Origin: Bacteroidales bacterium UBA755
GTDB taxonomy: Bacteria; Bacteroidota; Bacteroidia; Bacteroidales; UBA932
Length of the DNA: 32,572 nt
Assembly: GCA_002297815.1 (NCBI GenBank)
Contig: DBKH01000106.1
Span: 23,942-56,513, forward strand
Reading direction: 5' to 3'
Translations under genes and position numbers: made by a program
Part shown: in pieces, positions 15,831 through 26,051 of the stretch
Layout of the letters: each line of letters begins with the position of its first letter
How positions within the stretch are numbered: the first letter of the stretch is position 1
Notes under the pieces: model-generated
The model's database searches: none
What the model was told of the DNA's origin: nothing
The model's input: only the letters and a program-made list of their open reading frames with translations

Positions 15831-15850
15831 TTTTCCAAACGATAAAGTAT

Positions 15851-17431
15851 ATGAAACTCAATTATATCATAACAATGATTATTGCAACCGGAATAGCAGC
15901 CGGCTGCACTGAGACAACAAAGGTCGCTCCTGACACTTACGAGGCACCACTGTTCCTTAAGTCATCTGATTCCAAAATCGTGTTTGACAAGGAAGGAGGC
16001 AAGGCACTTGTCACAATGGCGACAAATGCCAAGAGCTGGAGTTACGCTGCCCAGTCTGGAGACTGGTTCGCTGTCAGTATCGACACCGACAGCTGCCTCG
16101 TTGTGGAGGCCCATGAGAATAATGGTTCCGTCAAGACAGATGAGATAAAGGTTACTGCCTTGAGAGGTGATGAATCCAAAGAGGTTTCGCTGAGAGTCTC
16201 ACAAAGAGCTGACGAGGCCAAAGACCTGAGCGCTGACGGGACTGCCAACTGCTACATTGCCAAAACCAACGGCTCTTACAAGTTCCGCGCTGACATCAAA
16301 GGCAATGGTGGCAAGGACGGAAAAAGCAAGTACATCGAGACAGCGGGACTTGAGATAAAGGATGTCGCCTACGCTGAGCTTCTTTGGGAGGCCAGGAACG
16401 ACGGAGACCGTACGATGTCGTATGAGATCATAGACGGGACTCCTTCCTACAACGGAGGCTATATTTCTTTCTCTACGGGAAGAAGCGAGGGGAACGCACT
16501 CATCGCTGTAAAGAACGCCAAGGGCAAGGTGCTCTGGAGCTGGCACATCTGGGTCACAAACAATGACCTCAATGTACACGATCACATCGGCCCTGAGGGC
16601 AACGTCATAGCACAGATCATGGACCGCAACCTTGGAGCGCTCAACAACACACCGATGGACATAAACAACAGAGGAATGATTTACCAGATGGGCAGGAAGG
16701 ATCCGTTCATTCCGTCACGTTCTCCTTATGCTGATTACAGCGGCATAACCGACTACGAGAACGCAAAGGACTATTGTTCCAACAAGCCGGAATGGAACAA
16801 GCCAAACACAGAGGTCGGTGACGGCACCGGAGAGTGGGAAATAGACTCAAAGTTCAAGGCAAAGGCCTCTTTCGCGGCGCCGGGCAACATCCCGTTCGCG
16901 TCTGAACACCCGATGAGATTTCTTGTAGGTTACTTCTCGACAAGCTATTCATGGTACATCGACTCCAGCGACGAGGACAGTGTCCAGCCAGGACTTTGGG
17001 GCGAGGAGAAAACCATTTTCGACCCATGTCCTCCAGGCTACAAAGTGCCTGGCAAGAACATGTGGGGCAAGGCTGTAGGCGATGAGAGCATCAAGACCGG
17101 AGGCAAGCATGGTGAATATGACGAGACCGGAATCAACAACGAGTTCCTATGGAACAGGGAGAACGGTTGCGGACGTGTCTGGAGACAGACAGGTGATTTC
17201 TACCCGATGGCAGGAAGCATCTATCCGTCATCATATTCACCGGCCGGGACCACACCTTATAACTACGCAAGCGGCCAGACTTTCTACCTGACAAGTCAGG
17301 AAAAGACTTATGATCCCGAAAAGAAGAACCAGAGCTGCGAGTACTATGTTGCGGCATTCAACGGCTACTGGGCTGAGTACGAGACAAGAGCGCAAGTCTA
17401 TACCGGCCAGGTAAGATGCGTGAAGGAATAA
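15851..17431 (+). CDS. BACON-domain lipoprotein with NCYI/WSWHIW/MDRNLGA module (operon gene 3)
   Basis: 526 aa. The lipoprotein signal ends IAAGC (C19) followed by TETTK. A BACON domain occupies about 35-118 (ending SLRVSQRAD). A module then begins TANCYIAKTNGSYKF (about 131) and includes YAELLWEARNDG, NALIAVKNAKGKVLWSWHIWVTN and IAQIMDRNLGAL, with a C-terminal region containing FDPCPPGYKVPGKNMW and ending YTGQVRCVKE. This combination is common in Bacteroidales surface proteins near fimbrillin-like genes; its biochemical role is unknown. The gene starts 20 nt after gene 2. Confidence 0.85.
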   Translation: MKLNYIITMIIATGIAAGCTETTKVAPDTYEAPLFLKSSDSKIVFDKEGGKALVTMATNAKSWSYAAQSGDWFAVSIDTDSCLVVEAHENNGSVKTDEIKVTALRGDESKEVSLRVSQRADEAKDLSADGTANCYIAKTNGSYKFRADIKGNGGKDGKSKYIETAGLEIKDVAYAELLWEARNDGDRTMSYEIIDGTPSYNGGYISFSTGRSEGNALIAVKNAKGKVLWSWHIWVTNNDLNVHDHIGPEGNVIAQIMDRNLGALNNTPMDINNRGMIYQMGRKDPFIPSRSPYADYSGITDYENAKDYCSNKPEWNKPNTEVGDGTGEWEIDSKFKAKASFAAPGNIPFASEHPMRFLVGYFSTSYSWYIDSSDEDSVQPGLWGEEKTIFDPCPPGYKVPGKNMWGKAVGDESIKTGGKHGEYDETGINNEFLWNRENGCGRVWRQTGDFYPMAGSIYPSSYSPAGTTPYNYASGQTFYLTSQEKTYDPEKKNQSCEYYVAAFNGYWAEYETRAQVYTGQVRCVKE

Positions 17432-17448
17432 ACTTTTAACAATCAATA

Positions 17449-19347
17449 ATGAAAAACAGATTCTTGACAATCACTCCGCTGCTTGTGATGCTGGCGGGGT
17501 GCAATGGAATCGGTGGAAATGAGAACAATGGGCCTGGGTCGGAAGACAGCGGGCCTATCGTTGTCTTTTCACCGGATGCGGCGATCCAAGGCGAGATTAT
17601 CGTGAAGATGAAGGCCGGAGCCGCAAATGAGACAGCAACAAGGACGGGAGGTGTCACCTCCGGCAACACTCAGATCGACAGGGTTCTGATGAATGTCGGC
17701 TCTGTAAGCTTCGAACGGTTGTTTCCTTCCTGCGGACGGTTCGAGGCACGAACCAAAAAGGAAGGGTTGGACAGATGGTTCATAGCCAAATACGACGAGG
17801 CCGTCCCAGCGAAGGAAGTGGCGAATATGCTCTCCGGATGCGACGGAGTTGAAGTCATTGAATATTCCATCCCGACAGCCACGGCGGCATATTCAAAAGC
17901 CACGACGGCTGAAAATGAAGAACCAGCCGCCACGAGGGCATATTCATCGGCAAGGAATATTCCGTTCCCGTTCAATGAAAGTGTCCGTTCGCAGAGAATG
18001 CAGTGGCACTATAACAATTCGGGCAACGTCTATTCCAACTCCACAGTTGTTGGGGCGGACGCTGATGTCTATGCCGCATGGCAGCTGTGCACTGGGAATC
18101 CGGACGTGATCGTTGCTGTTGTGGACCAGGGCGTCAAATACGACCATGAGGACCTCGCAGCGAACATGTGGGTCAACAAGGGCGAGATTCCGGGCAACGG
18201 AATCGATGACGATGGCAACGGTTACATCGATGACGTGAACGGTTACAATTTCACCGACAACAATGGCAAATTGACTTTCTCCTCGGAGAATATGCACGGA
18301 ACGCACGTTGCCGGCACCATCGCTGCAGTCAACAACAACGGAATCGGAGTTAACGGGATAGCAGGTGGATCAGGCAGCGGTGACGGAGTCAGAATCATGT
18401 CCTGCGAGACTCTTGGAGCATCGGAATCAGGAAACTCCGGTGGTGGACTCGGAGCGCAGGTGCGCGCGATCAAGTACGCTGCTGACAACGGTGCGGTGAT
18501 TTGTCAGAACAGTTGGGGCTACACTGCCGGAGCACTGTCCAAAAACGACTGGACTAGAGGAAATTACTCAGCGCTCGCTGATGCCATCCACTACTTCATC
18601 AAGTATGCGGGCGTGGACGAGAACGGTGTGCAGGAAGGCCCTATGGCTGGTGGAATCGTGATCTTTGCAGCAGGAAACGATGCATCGAACGAGCTCTGCT
18701 ACCCAGCCTCGGATGAGGCTGTGGTCAGTGTCGCGGCCACATCCTGGCTCGGCACACCGTCATACTTCACCAACTACGGCAAATGGGTCAGCCTTTCCGC
18801 TCCGGGCGGTGACCTTTCCCTCAACTCGACCTACGGTGGGGTCTACAGTACCAGCGTGGCCGAGGACGGTAGCTCGGCCTACGAGGGAATCAACGGAACC
18901 TCAATGGCTTGCCCGCACGTCTCCGGAGCCTGCGCACTCGCTGTCAGCTGGTACTACGGAGCAGAAAAGAAAAAAGGTCTGACTAGCGACATGCTGAAAG
19001 AGGCTCTGCTTTCCAGCGTCACCCCTGTCGATCCGTTCTGCGAGGCACCGTATTTCGGGAATATGGGAGCCGGCTCACTGGACACCTACCAGCTTTTGCT
19101 GGCCGTGAAAAAAGTAGCCATGATCCCAGATGTCACCGTCAACCGCGGCAGCGAGGCGAGCGTCAATCTCTCTGAATATTTCTACAAGACAGACGTGTTG
19201 ACATATTCAGTAGCGGCTCAGGGAATAGTGGAAGTAAGCCTTAAGGACAGCGTCCTGACAATCAAGGGTGTGTCCCAAGGCAAGACTGTAATCAGGATCA
19301 CCGACGGCAACCAGTCCGTCAGGACCATAAACGTGACTGTGGAATGA
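17449..19347 (+). CDS. Lipoprotein S8 (subtilisin-like) serine protease (operon gene 4)
   Basis: 632 aa with lipobox VMLAGC (C18). A propeptide-like segment (QGEIIVKMKAGAANE... to about 140) and a Thr/Ala-rich linker (TATAAYSKATTAENEEPAATRAYSS) precede the S8 domain (about 205-560). The triad is intact: D226 in VVDQGVKYDHEDL, H283 in HGTHVAGT, S485 in GTSMACPHVSG; the oxyanion Asn is N410 in FAAGNDAS. An Ig/cadherin-like C-terminal domain (about 565-632) follows. It should cleave protein at the cell surface or in the periplasm. It overlaps the next gene by 4 nt, so production is tied to the transport genes. Substrate preference cannot be read. Confidence 0.93.
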   Translation: MKNRFLTITPLLVMLAGCNGIGGNENNGPGSEDSGPIVVFSPDAAIQGEIIVKMKAGAANETATRTGGVTSGNTQIDRVLMNVGSVSFERLFPSCGRFEARTKKEGLDRWFIAKYDEAVPAKEVANMLSGCDGVEVIEYSIPTATAAYSKATTAENEEPAATRAYSSARNIPFPFNESVRSQRMQWHYNNSGNVYSNSTVVGADADVYAAWQLCTGNPDVIVAVVDQGVKYDHEDLAANMWVNKGEIPGNGIDDDGNGYIDDVNGYNFTDNNGKLTFSSENMHGTHVAGTIAAVNNNGIGVNGIAGGSGSGDGVRIMSCETLGASESGNSGGGLGAQVRAIKYAADNGAVICQNSWGYTAGALSKNDWTRGNYSALADAIHYFIKYAGVDENGVQEGPMAGGIVIFAAGNDASNELCYPASDEAVVSVAATSWLGTPSYFTNYGKWVSLSAPGGDLSLNSTYGGVYSTSVAEDGSSAYEGINGTSMACPHVSGACALAVSWYYGAEKKKGLTSDMLKEALLSSVTPVDPFCEAPYFGNMGAGSLDTYQLLLAVKKVAMIPDVTVNRGSEASVNLSEYFYKTDVLTYSVAAQGIVEVSLKDSVLTIKGVSQGKTVIRITDGNQSVRTINVTVE

Positions 19348-21272
19348 TGAAGACTTTAAGAATGATAAAGTCAGCCTTTGTGATGGCTGCGTCATCGGTT
19401 CTCTTCCTGCTCGTCGGATGCGGTTCGGACACAAAGGAAGAGACTTTGAGCGAAACACTAAAGACTCCTGAGGTCAAGGTCAGCGAGGTGACCGTTTCAA
19501 GTTTCCGTGTCGATTGGGGCAAAGTTTACGGAGCGGAGAACTACACCTATTCCCTTGACGGAGCCGAAGTGGATTCGACCAAGGCCCTGTTCGTGACATT
19601 CAACGGATTGGATGCTGCCAAGGAATATGTCGTCAAGCTTCAGGCTGAACCGGTGAAAGGTAGCTCGAAGACTTCCTCCGAGCCCGTATATATTCACGTC
19701 CGCACCTCGGACATCAGCCAACTTGAAAAGCCTGAGATCACAGTCGGCAGCGCCTACGCATCCAAGACAATAATCAGCTGGAGCGTAATCCCTGGCGCCG
19801 GAAGTTATGAATATACCGTCGGCGAAATCAGCGGAACGACGACAGAGAACCGCGTCACACTCTCGAATCTCGCCAAGGGTACTGACTACATATTCACTGT
19901 CAAGGCCATCCCTGCGGGAAGCGGCAGCACAGCGTCCGAATCCGCCCAGACCAGTTTCACAACCTCATCCGAGGATGTGCCGACCCTGTTGATCGTTCCG
20001 GAGAACGTTCTTGCGGACGCGGTCGTGTTCGATGTCTATGCTACTCCAGACGCAACCTACTACTACGATGTGGTCTCATCCTCAACCTTGTTGCAGTTTG
20101 ACGAGGCGACTGTCATAGAAAGATACAGATCCGCGATCATCGAGTATGCGAAAAGCAAAGGCATCAGCCTCCAGCTCGCGATGGCTTCCGTCCTAAAGAT
20201 TGGCACGAACACCATCGGAGTGTCCAGTCTCGCTTCCGAAATGAGTTACGACATCATCGTTTTCGGAATGGACTACAACGGTAACGTCACGACTGGTCTC
20301 TACACAAAAAGAATCACAACTACTGCCACAGGTTGGTCTTCAGGGCCTAACTACGGAGGAACTGACTGGTTCAGCCAGAACTTCTACCTCACCAACGCAT
20401 ATCTCGGACTTACCGGCTACGGATGGACGAACTCCGTGTGGACCACATGGAAAGGGCAGGATGTGCAAAGCATCCGCTACCGTCTCCTTCCTACTTCGAC
20501 ATTCAACAAAGTCTTCAGTGACCCTTACGACAAGGAGGCCGTCAAGGCATTCCTGAGGGACACGTCCTACAGTTACGCTGTCAGGTCAGACTATATTGCG
20601 CTCGTGAACTCCTCAAGCGGCTACAACTCTGTGACCCCTTGCAACTCCGGTGTCTCCTACACTATGTCAGCTTTGGCAACGTCAACCTCTGGAGAAGAGG
20701 AACTGACCGTCAACTCGATCACTACAAAAACCACAAGCGAGGCCTACACATGGTTCTCTATAGCGGCTCTTGTCAACGAGAAATACGGCCCGACATCCAG
20801 CAAGATGGCCTGCGTTCTGAAAGGAGTCGGGATAGAGTCCGGCAAACTGGTCATCATCAAGACAGCTGCACTCGCTAATGTCCCAGAGTCCTCCTACCCT
20901 GCCATCATCGCAGACAAAGGCACAGAGTTGAAGGAATCCTACCTTGAGTACATCAACGGAAATGGTCTCGCCCTTGTTGTCGATGTGGAGCCGCAGACAT
21001 CCTACACAGTGATGGCGACAGTCGTGAACAAGGCAGGAGACAAACTTACTAAACATGCGTCCGTGACCACTACGGCAGCTCAGACAAAGGCCGCAAGGAC
21101 AAGGGCGACGACGGTCTTCGAGAACCTCGCCGCGAATGCTGAGGCCTCCCCTGTCGGACTGAGGCTAGACGGTGTGGAAGCCATTCCTGTCTTCGAGGCT
21201 CCGGAATCGGCTGAAGACCTGTGGACAATCATCCATAATATGAACATATTCGGAACAAATTATGAAAAATAG
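19344..21272 (+). CDS. Fibronectin-III-like surface lipoprotein (operon gene 5)
   Basis: 642 aa. The signal ends LFLLVGC (C26) followed by acidic GSDTKEE. Two FN3-like domains lie at about 37-120 (KVSEVTVSSFRVDWGKVYGAENYTYSLDG) and 122-208 (TIISWSVIPGAGSYEYTVGEISG). The larger rest is Tyr/Ser-rich with FN3-like elements (VFDVYATPDATYYYDVVSSS; GVSYTMSALATS; TSYTVMATVVNKAG) but no named family. Tandem ATGs lie at 19344 and 19347. The 3' end overlaps susC by 11 nt. Its position just before susC suits a surface substrate-binding accessory lipoprotein; no catalytic motif is seen. Confidence 0.8.
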   Translation: MMKTLRMIKSAFVMAASSVLFLLVGCGSDTKEETLSETLKTPEVKVSEVTVSSFRVDWGKVYGAENYTYSLDGAEVDSTKALFVTFNGLDAAKEYVVKLQAEPVKGSSKTSSEPVYIHVRTSDISQLEKPEITVGSAYASKTIISWSVIPGAGSYEYTVGEISGTTTENRVTLSNLAKGTDYIFTVKAIPAGSGSTASESAQTSFTTSSEDVPTLLIVPENVLADAVVFDVYATPDATYYYDVVSSSTLLQFDEATVIERYRSAIIEYAKSKGISLQLAMASVLKIGTNTIGVSSLASEMSYDIIVFGMDYNGNVTTGLYTKRITTTATGWSSGPNYGGTDWFSQNFYLTNAYLGLTGYGWTNSVWTTWKGQDVQSIRYRLLPTSTFNKVFSDPYDKEAVKAFLRDTSYSYAVRSDYIALVNSSSGYNSVTPCNSGVSYTMSALATSTSGEEELTVNSITTKTTSEAYTWFSIAALVNEKYGPTSSKMACVLKGVGIESGKLVIIKTAALANVPESSYPAIIADKGTELKESYLEYINGNGLALVVDVEPQTSYTVMATVVNKAGDKLTKHASVTTTAAQTKAARTRATTVFENLAANAEASPVGLRLDGVEAIPVFEAPESAEDLWTIIHNMNIFGTNYEK

Positions 21273-24200
21273 CATAAAGAGAACAATCTCCGCCTCTCTG
21301 TTGGCCTTTCTCTGCGTCCTGGCCGCAAAGGCTCAGAACGTCAATGTGAAAGGAATGGTCAAAGACAGCGGCAACCTCCCACTGATCGGAGTCGGGGTCT
21401 TCATCGAAGGCACCACGACCGGAACGGTCACGGCGGAGGACGGAACATGGTCCATGTCTGGAATCCCGTCCGATGCTGTCCTGACATTCTCCAGCATCGG
21501 CTATGTCACCCAGAAGATAAGCGTGGCAGGAAAAACTGTAATCAATGTGGTCCTTCAGGAGGACGCGATCGATGACGAGATCGGAGAAGTAATGGTTGTC
21601 GCCTACGGAACAGCCAAGAAAAGCAGTTTCACCGGCTCGGCCTCCGTCGTGAAAGGCGACGAGCTCCAGAAAAGAGTGACTGGCAACATCACCAAATCTA
21701 TCGAAGGCACCGTGGCCGGACTTCAGGTCACATCCGGAGGCGGGCAGCCTGGCGAGGGCGCATCGATAATGATCCGAGGAATCGGATCCATCAACGCTGT
21801 CTCGACACCGCTATACGTTGTGGACGGCATTCCTTACGATGGATCCCTCAGTGCTATCAACCCTGCAGACATCGAGTCACTGACCGTGCTCAAGGACGCT
21901 TCGGCAGGAGCGCTATACGGAGCCAGAGGAGCGAACGGAGTCATCGTCATCACCACCAAGAAAGGCAGCGGAGAACGCTCGGTTGTCAGCTATAAGGGCA
22001 GTGCCGGTGTCGCATCTCGCTCCTTGAAGCGTTATGATCTCGTGGGCATGGACGATTTCGTCGAGTTGACCTACGAATCCCTCAGAAACAGCGCCCAGTA
22101 CAGCACAGGAATGGATTTCGAGGGTGCGAGTGCATACGCCGCGACCAACCTCGGCCAAACCATCGGCGGTCTCAAGAACTCGGAATATTACAACCCGTAC
22201 AAGAACTACACTTGGTCAACCCTCATCGATCAGGCCACAGGCAAGATCAAGGATGACGCAGTCGCTGCATGGAACGAGAACTGGATGGACGAGATCAGTG
22301 ACAACGCTGCGCTGCGCACGGAGCACATCTTCTCCGTGAACGGAGCGACCGAGAAAATCAACTACCTCATCTCGATGGGTTACTACAAGGAGAACGGTAT
22401 CCTCCAAAACACGGACTTCAACCGCTACACCGGCAGGGTAAATGTGGACTCCCAGGCGAACTCATGGATGAAGGTCGGAATGAGCGCCAACTACTCGCAC
22501 ACCAAAGCCGACTACCAGAACTTTTCCGGCTCGTCAACGTCCAACGTCTGGTACACGGCGCAGTTCATGGCACCAGTCTATCCTGTCTATCTAAAGGACA
22601 TGGAGGGAAACAACGTCCTGGACGAGGCTGGAAACCTTCAGTATGAATATGGTGACGAGGATGACAACGGCTACGCCAACCGTCCTGTCGCCCAGGGATT
22701 CAACTCAAAGGCAGAACTCTACAACAACAAGGCGTACTACTACCGCAACACCTTGTCGGCCAGATCGTACATCACATTGGGCACGACAAGGAAGGAAGCC
22801 CTTCTATACGGCCTGCGGCTGACTGCGAACCTGGGAACTGATTTCAATGACTACCAGCGTACCGTCACAAACGACAAGTACCACGGCAACGCTGCCGACC
22901 AGGGTGGACGTTTGGGCAAGACCAACACCCGCACCCTCAGCTACACCTTCAACCAAATCCTGAACTACGACCGCTCGTTCTCCGACCACGACATCAAAGT
23001 TCTCCTCGGCCACGAGTACTACCGCTACAGGTTCAACTACGCGATGGGAGAGAAGACCGGAATCATGGACGGCATCGACGAGCTCGATCCGGCGGTCACA
23101 ACTTCCGGCAACTCCAGCTACTCGAACAACTACGCCATCGAGTCATGGTTCACAAGACTGAACTACGGATTCAGGGACCGCTACTATTTCGACGCGAGCT
23201 GGCGTACCGACGGTTCCTCCAGATTCTACAGGACTGACAGATGGGGTAACTTCTGGTCTGTCGGAGCGTCATGGAGGCTGTCTCAAGAGAAGTTCATGGA
23301 ACAGTTCTTCTCATGGTTGAGCAACCTGACCGTCAAGGCCTCCTACGGAGTGCAGGGCAACGACAACCTCGGAACCTACTACGCATGGCAAGGTCTGTAC
23401 GACTACACATGGGCCAACGGAAGCGAGGCCGGTGCCTTCGCCTCCAAGCTTGAGAACAAGGCGATCACTTGGGAGAAGAACGGCAACCTCAACACTGGAA
23501 TCGAAGCCTCACTCTTCGGAGGAAAGGTGACTTTCACCGCTGAATATTACAACCGCAACACTCGTGACATGCTCCTTGAGAGCCCCCTTGCAATCTCTAC
23601 AGGGTTCACCGGATACGATGCGAATGTGGGTTCGATGAGAAACCAAGGCTTTGAGTTCTCCGGAAGGGTGAACATCATCGACAAACCGAACTTCCGGTGG
23701 GATGCGAACGCCATGGCCTCGATGAACCGCAACAAGGTCACAAGCCTCACCTCGTCACAGGACTTCATCAGCTCCGGTGCCTCGGTCATCGAGGTCGGAA
23801 AACCGATCTACACATTCTACCTTTCCAAGACAGCGGGAGTCGATCCAGCGACCGGAAAGCGCCTCTACTACGCCTACTGGAAGAGAGGGGTGGACGAGAC
23901 CGGAGCCGTCAGCAATGTCAGGTGTGATGAATATGTTACCGACAACGTCTCTCTCGCCTCCCTGAGCAAGTACTACATGGGAAGCCGCGAGCCTGCCGTG
24001 TCCGGAAGCCTTGGATCGAGCTTCGTGATATTCAAGAACATCGACCTCTCTTTCCTGACCACATGGTCGATCGGAGGCAAGGTCTATGACGGGCTGTATT
24101 CGGGAACCATGAATGTGCAGTACGCTGGCAACAACTGGCACAGGAACGTCCTGCGCAGGTGGCAGAAACCAGGTGACGTGACGGACGTGCCGATGGTGGA

Positions 24201-24468
24201 GATCGGAGGATCATCCCCTGCGAACGACTCCGCCCTCATCAACGCATCGTATTTTGCCATCAAGAACATCACGCTTGGCTACACGTTCCCGAAGAACTGG
24301 CTCACGAAGATTGATGTCAGCACCCTGAGGCTCTTCCTCACCGCTGACAACATAGCTATGTTCAACCACCTCGACGGCATGGACCCACAGTACAACTTCA
24401 CAGGTAGTGTGTCATATTCCTACACCCCGTCGAGAGCCATCGTGGCGGGTCTTGACATTCAATTCTAG
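21262..24468 (+). CDS. SusC-family TonB-dependent outer-membrane transporter (operon gene 6)
   Basis: 1068 aa. The signal peptide ends LAAKA|QNV. A carboxypeptidase-regulatory-like domain (about 28-113, VNVKGMVKDSGNLPLIGVGVFIEGTTTGT) is followed by a TonB-box region GEVMVVAYGTAKKSSFTGS, a plug with SIMIRGIGSINAVSTPLYVVDGIPYDG and LKDASAGALYGARGANGVIVITTKKG, and a 22-strand barrel ending VAGLDIQF. It forms the SusC half of a SusCD pair, importing oligomeric ligands (glycans, or peptides in protein-using systems) with TonB energy. susD starts 11 nt downstream. Confidence 0.97.
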   Translation: MKNSIKRTISASLLAFLCVLAAKAQNVNVKGMVKDSGNLPLIGVGVFIEGTTTGTVTAEDGTWSMSGIPSDAVLTFSSIGYVTQKISVAGKTVINVVLQEDAIDDEIGEVMVVAYGTAKKSSFTGSASVVKGDELQKRVTGNITKSIEGTVAGLQVTSGGGQPGEGASIMIRGIGSINAVSTPLYVVDGIPYDGSLSAINPADIESLTVLKDASAGALYGARGANGVIVITTKKGSGERSVVSYKGSAGVASRSLKRYDLVGMDDFVELTYESLRNSAQYSTGMDFEGASAYAATNLGQTIGGLKNSEYYNPYKNYTWSTLIDQATGKIKDDAVAAWNENWMDEISDNAALRTEHIFSVNGATEKINYLISMGYYKENGILQNTDFNRYTGRVNVDSQANSWMKVGMSANYSHTKADYQNFSGSSTSNVWYTAQFMAPVYPVYLKDMEGNNVLDEAGNLQYEYGDEDDNGYANRPVAQGFNSKAELYNNKAYYYRNTLSARSYITLGTTRKEALLYGLRLTANLGTDFNDYQRTVTNDKYHGNAADQGGRLGKTNTRTLSYTFNQILNYDRSFSDHDIKVLLGHEYYRYRFNYAMGEKTGIMDGIDELDPAVTTSGNSSYSNNYAIESWFTRLNYGFRDRYYFDASWRTDGSSRFYRTDRWGNFWSVGASWRLSQEKFMEQFFSWLSNLTVKASYGVQGNDNLGTYYAWQGLYDYTWANGSEAGAFASKLENKAITWEKNGNLNTGIEASLFGGKVTFTAEYYNRNTRDMLLESPLAISTGFTGYDANVGSMRNQGFEFSGRVNIIDKPNFRWDANAMASMNRNKVTSLTSSQDFISSGASVIEVGKPIYTFYLSKTAGVDPATGKRLYYAYWKRGVDETGAVSNVRCDEYVTDNVSLASLSKYYMGSREPAVSGSLGSSFVIFKNIDLSFLTTWSIGGKVYDGLYSGTMNVQYAGNNWHRNVLRRWQKPGDVTDVPMVEIGGSSPANDSALINASYFAIKNITLGYTFPKNWLTKIDVSTLRLFLTADNIAMFNHLDGMDPQYNFTGSVSYSYTPSRAIVAGLDIQF

Positions 24469-24479
24469 GAGGAAATTCA

Positions 24480-26036
24480 ATGAGAAAGAAATTATATATT
24501 CTTGCGGCTTTCGCCATCGCGTCTATTTCCTGCGACAGCGACATGCTTGAGTTCAACCCGACTGATTCCGGCTCCGGAGAGGAGCTGATGAAGGAAGCTT
24601 CCACAGCCATCACCTCCATCAACGGAATCTACCGTTCGATGTGGACGGCCGGCTGGTCAACCTCTGGCAACACCCACCAATGTTTCGGCATCGCTGCCTA
24701 CAACCTCGCCTTGGACATGATGGGAGACGACCTCATCATGCAATCGCAAGGCAACGGATGGTTCTGGTACGACCATATTTACAACGTCAAGAACCAGTAC
24801 ACATCCTCAGCGTTCCGGTCCTACGATGTCTGGTACGCAAACTACAAATGGATCGCCAACGCCAACAGCGTGATCGCGGCCAAGGAGACTATGGGAGGAA
24901 GCTCCGCGGATGTGTCCTACGTTGTCGGACAGGCCTACGCGATCAGGGCTCTCTCCTACCTTAGCCTTGTGACTTGGTTCGCCAGAGCACCTTACAATCC
25001 GATGACGAACAAGTACCGTTGGAGCGATCCCGGAGTACCTGTTTACACAGAGCCTACATCCATCAGCACGAATGGCAAGCCGAGGGAAAACCTGGAAGTT
25101 GTTTACAAACAGATCGACACCGACATCGATTCCGCTATCGTGAGGCTAACAAAGGAAGCTGCCTCAACTCTGAACAAAGGCAACAAATCCCACATCAATG
25201 AATATGTTGCATTGGGCATCAAGTCCCGTGTCTGTCTGGCAGAAGGGGACTGGGAAGGAGCCTACAAGGCAGCGTCACAAGTCATCGATGAAGGTGCCTA
25301 CGAGATCGGAGGCGAGAACGAGCTTATGGGAGGCATGAACTCCATCAGTTACGGCAATGTGATGTGGGGAGCCGGAATCGAGACTTCGGAGCAGTCAGGT
25401 GCCTACGCTGGATTCTTCACCCACATGGACAATGCCGATGGAGCCTATGCCAAGTCTGCCCCTAAGCTGATCAACAAGCAGCTCTATAACCACATCGGCT
25501 CAGGTGACATCCGTCTCAGATGGTGGGATCCAACGGACAAGGAATCTCCTTATGTTTCCAAGAAGTTCGCGTTTTCCAATGTTCAGTCATGGCTCGGAGA
25601 CTACATCTACATGAGGGTCGAGGAGATGTACTTCACCGCCGCCGAGGCCGCCCTCAGGCTCGGTAACCAAGACGAGGCACGCAGCCTAATGAACAAGGTG
25701 ATGGCAAAGAGGAATCCTAAGTACAACGCGTACAACTACTCTGGCACTCACCTTGGGGCTACCACGACCACTTGGACTGGCTCTCTGCTCGAAAACATCC
25801 TGATTCAGAGGAGAGTGGAACTTTGGGGCGAATATGGCAGAATCTTCGATGTGCGAAGAACCGGTCAAGGAATCGACAGAAGAACAGAAGATGGTTTTTC
25901 CGAGGAATGTATCGCTGCCATGAAGAGGAACGGCATCGACCTAACAAACGCTGACACTTACGATTGGGTGCTGACGATTCCAAAGGATGAGCTTGACGCC
26001 AACCCTAACATCAACGAAGAAGATCAGAATCCTTGA
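24480..26036 (+). CDS. SusD/RagB-family ligand-binding lipoprotein (operon gene 7)
   Basis: 518 aa. The lipobox is SISC (C18) followed by acidic DSDMLEF. TPR-like helical segments typical of SusD run throughout: STAITSINGIYRSMWTAGW, VGQAYAIRALSYLSLVTWFARAPYNP, DIDSAIVRL, and MRVEEMYFTAAEAALRLGNQDEARSLMNKV, with ILIQRRVELWGEYGRIFDVRRTG near the end. It forms the lid over SusC and binds the cargo. An unusual Shine-Dalgarno-like AGGAGG (24467-24472) precedes its ATG. Confidence 0.96.
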   Translation: MRKKLYILAAFAIASISCDSDMLEFNPTDSGSGEELMKEASTAITSINGIYRSMWTAGWSTSGNTHQCFGIAAYNLALDMMGDDLIMQSQGNGWFWYDHIYNVKNQYTSSAFRSYDVWYANYKWIANANSVIAAKETMGGSSADVSYVVGQAYAIRALSYLSLVTWFARAPYNPMTNKYRWSDPGVPVYTEPTSISTNGKPRENLEVVYKQIDTDIDSAIVRLTKEAASTLNKGNKSHINEYVALGIKSRVCLAEGDWEGAYKAASQVIDEGAYEIGGENELMGGMNSISYGNVMWGAGIETSEQSGAYAGFFTHMDNADGAYAKSAPKLINKQLYNHIGSGDIRLRWWDPTDKESPYVSKKFAFSNVQSWLGDYIYMRVEEMYFTAAEAALRLGNQDEARSLMNKVMAKRNPKYNAYNYSGTHLGATTTTWTGSLLENILIQRRVELWGEYGRIFDVRRTGQGIDRRTEDGFSEECIAAMKRNGIDLTNADTYDWVLTIPKDELDANPNINEEDQNP

Positions 26037-26051
26037 TAGCATTTAGAGACG

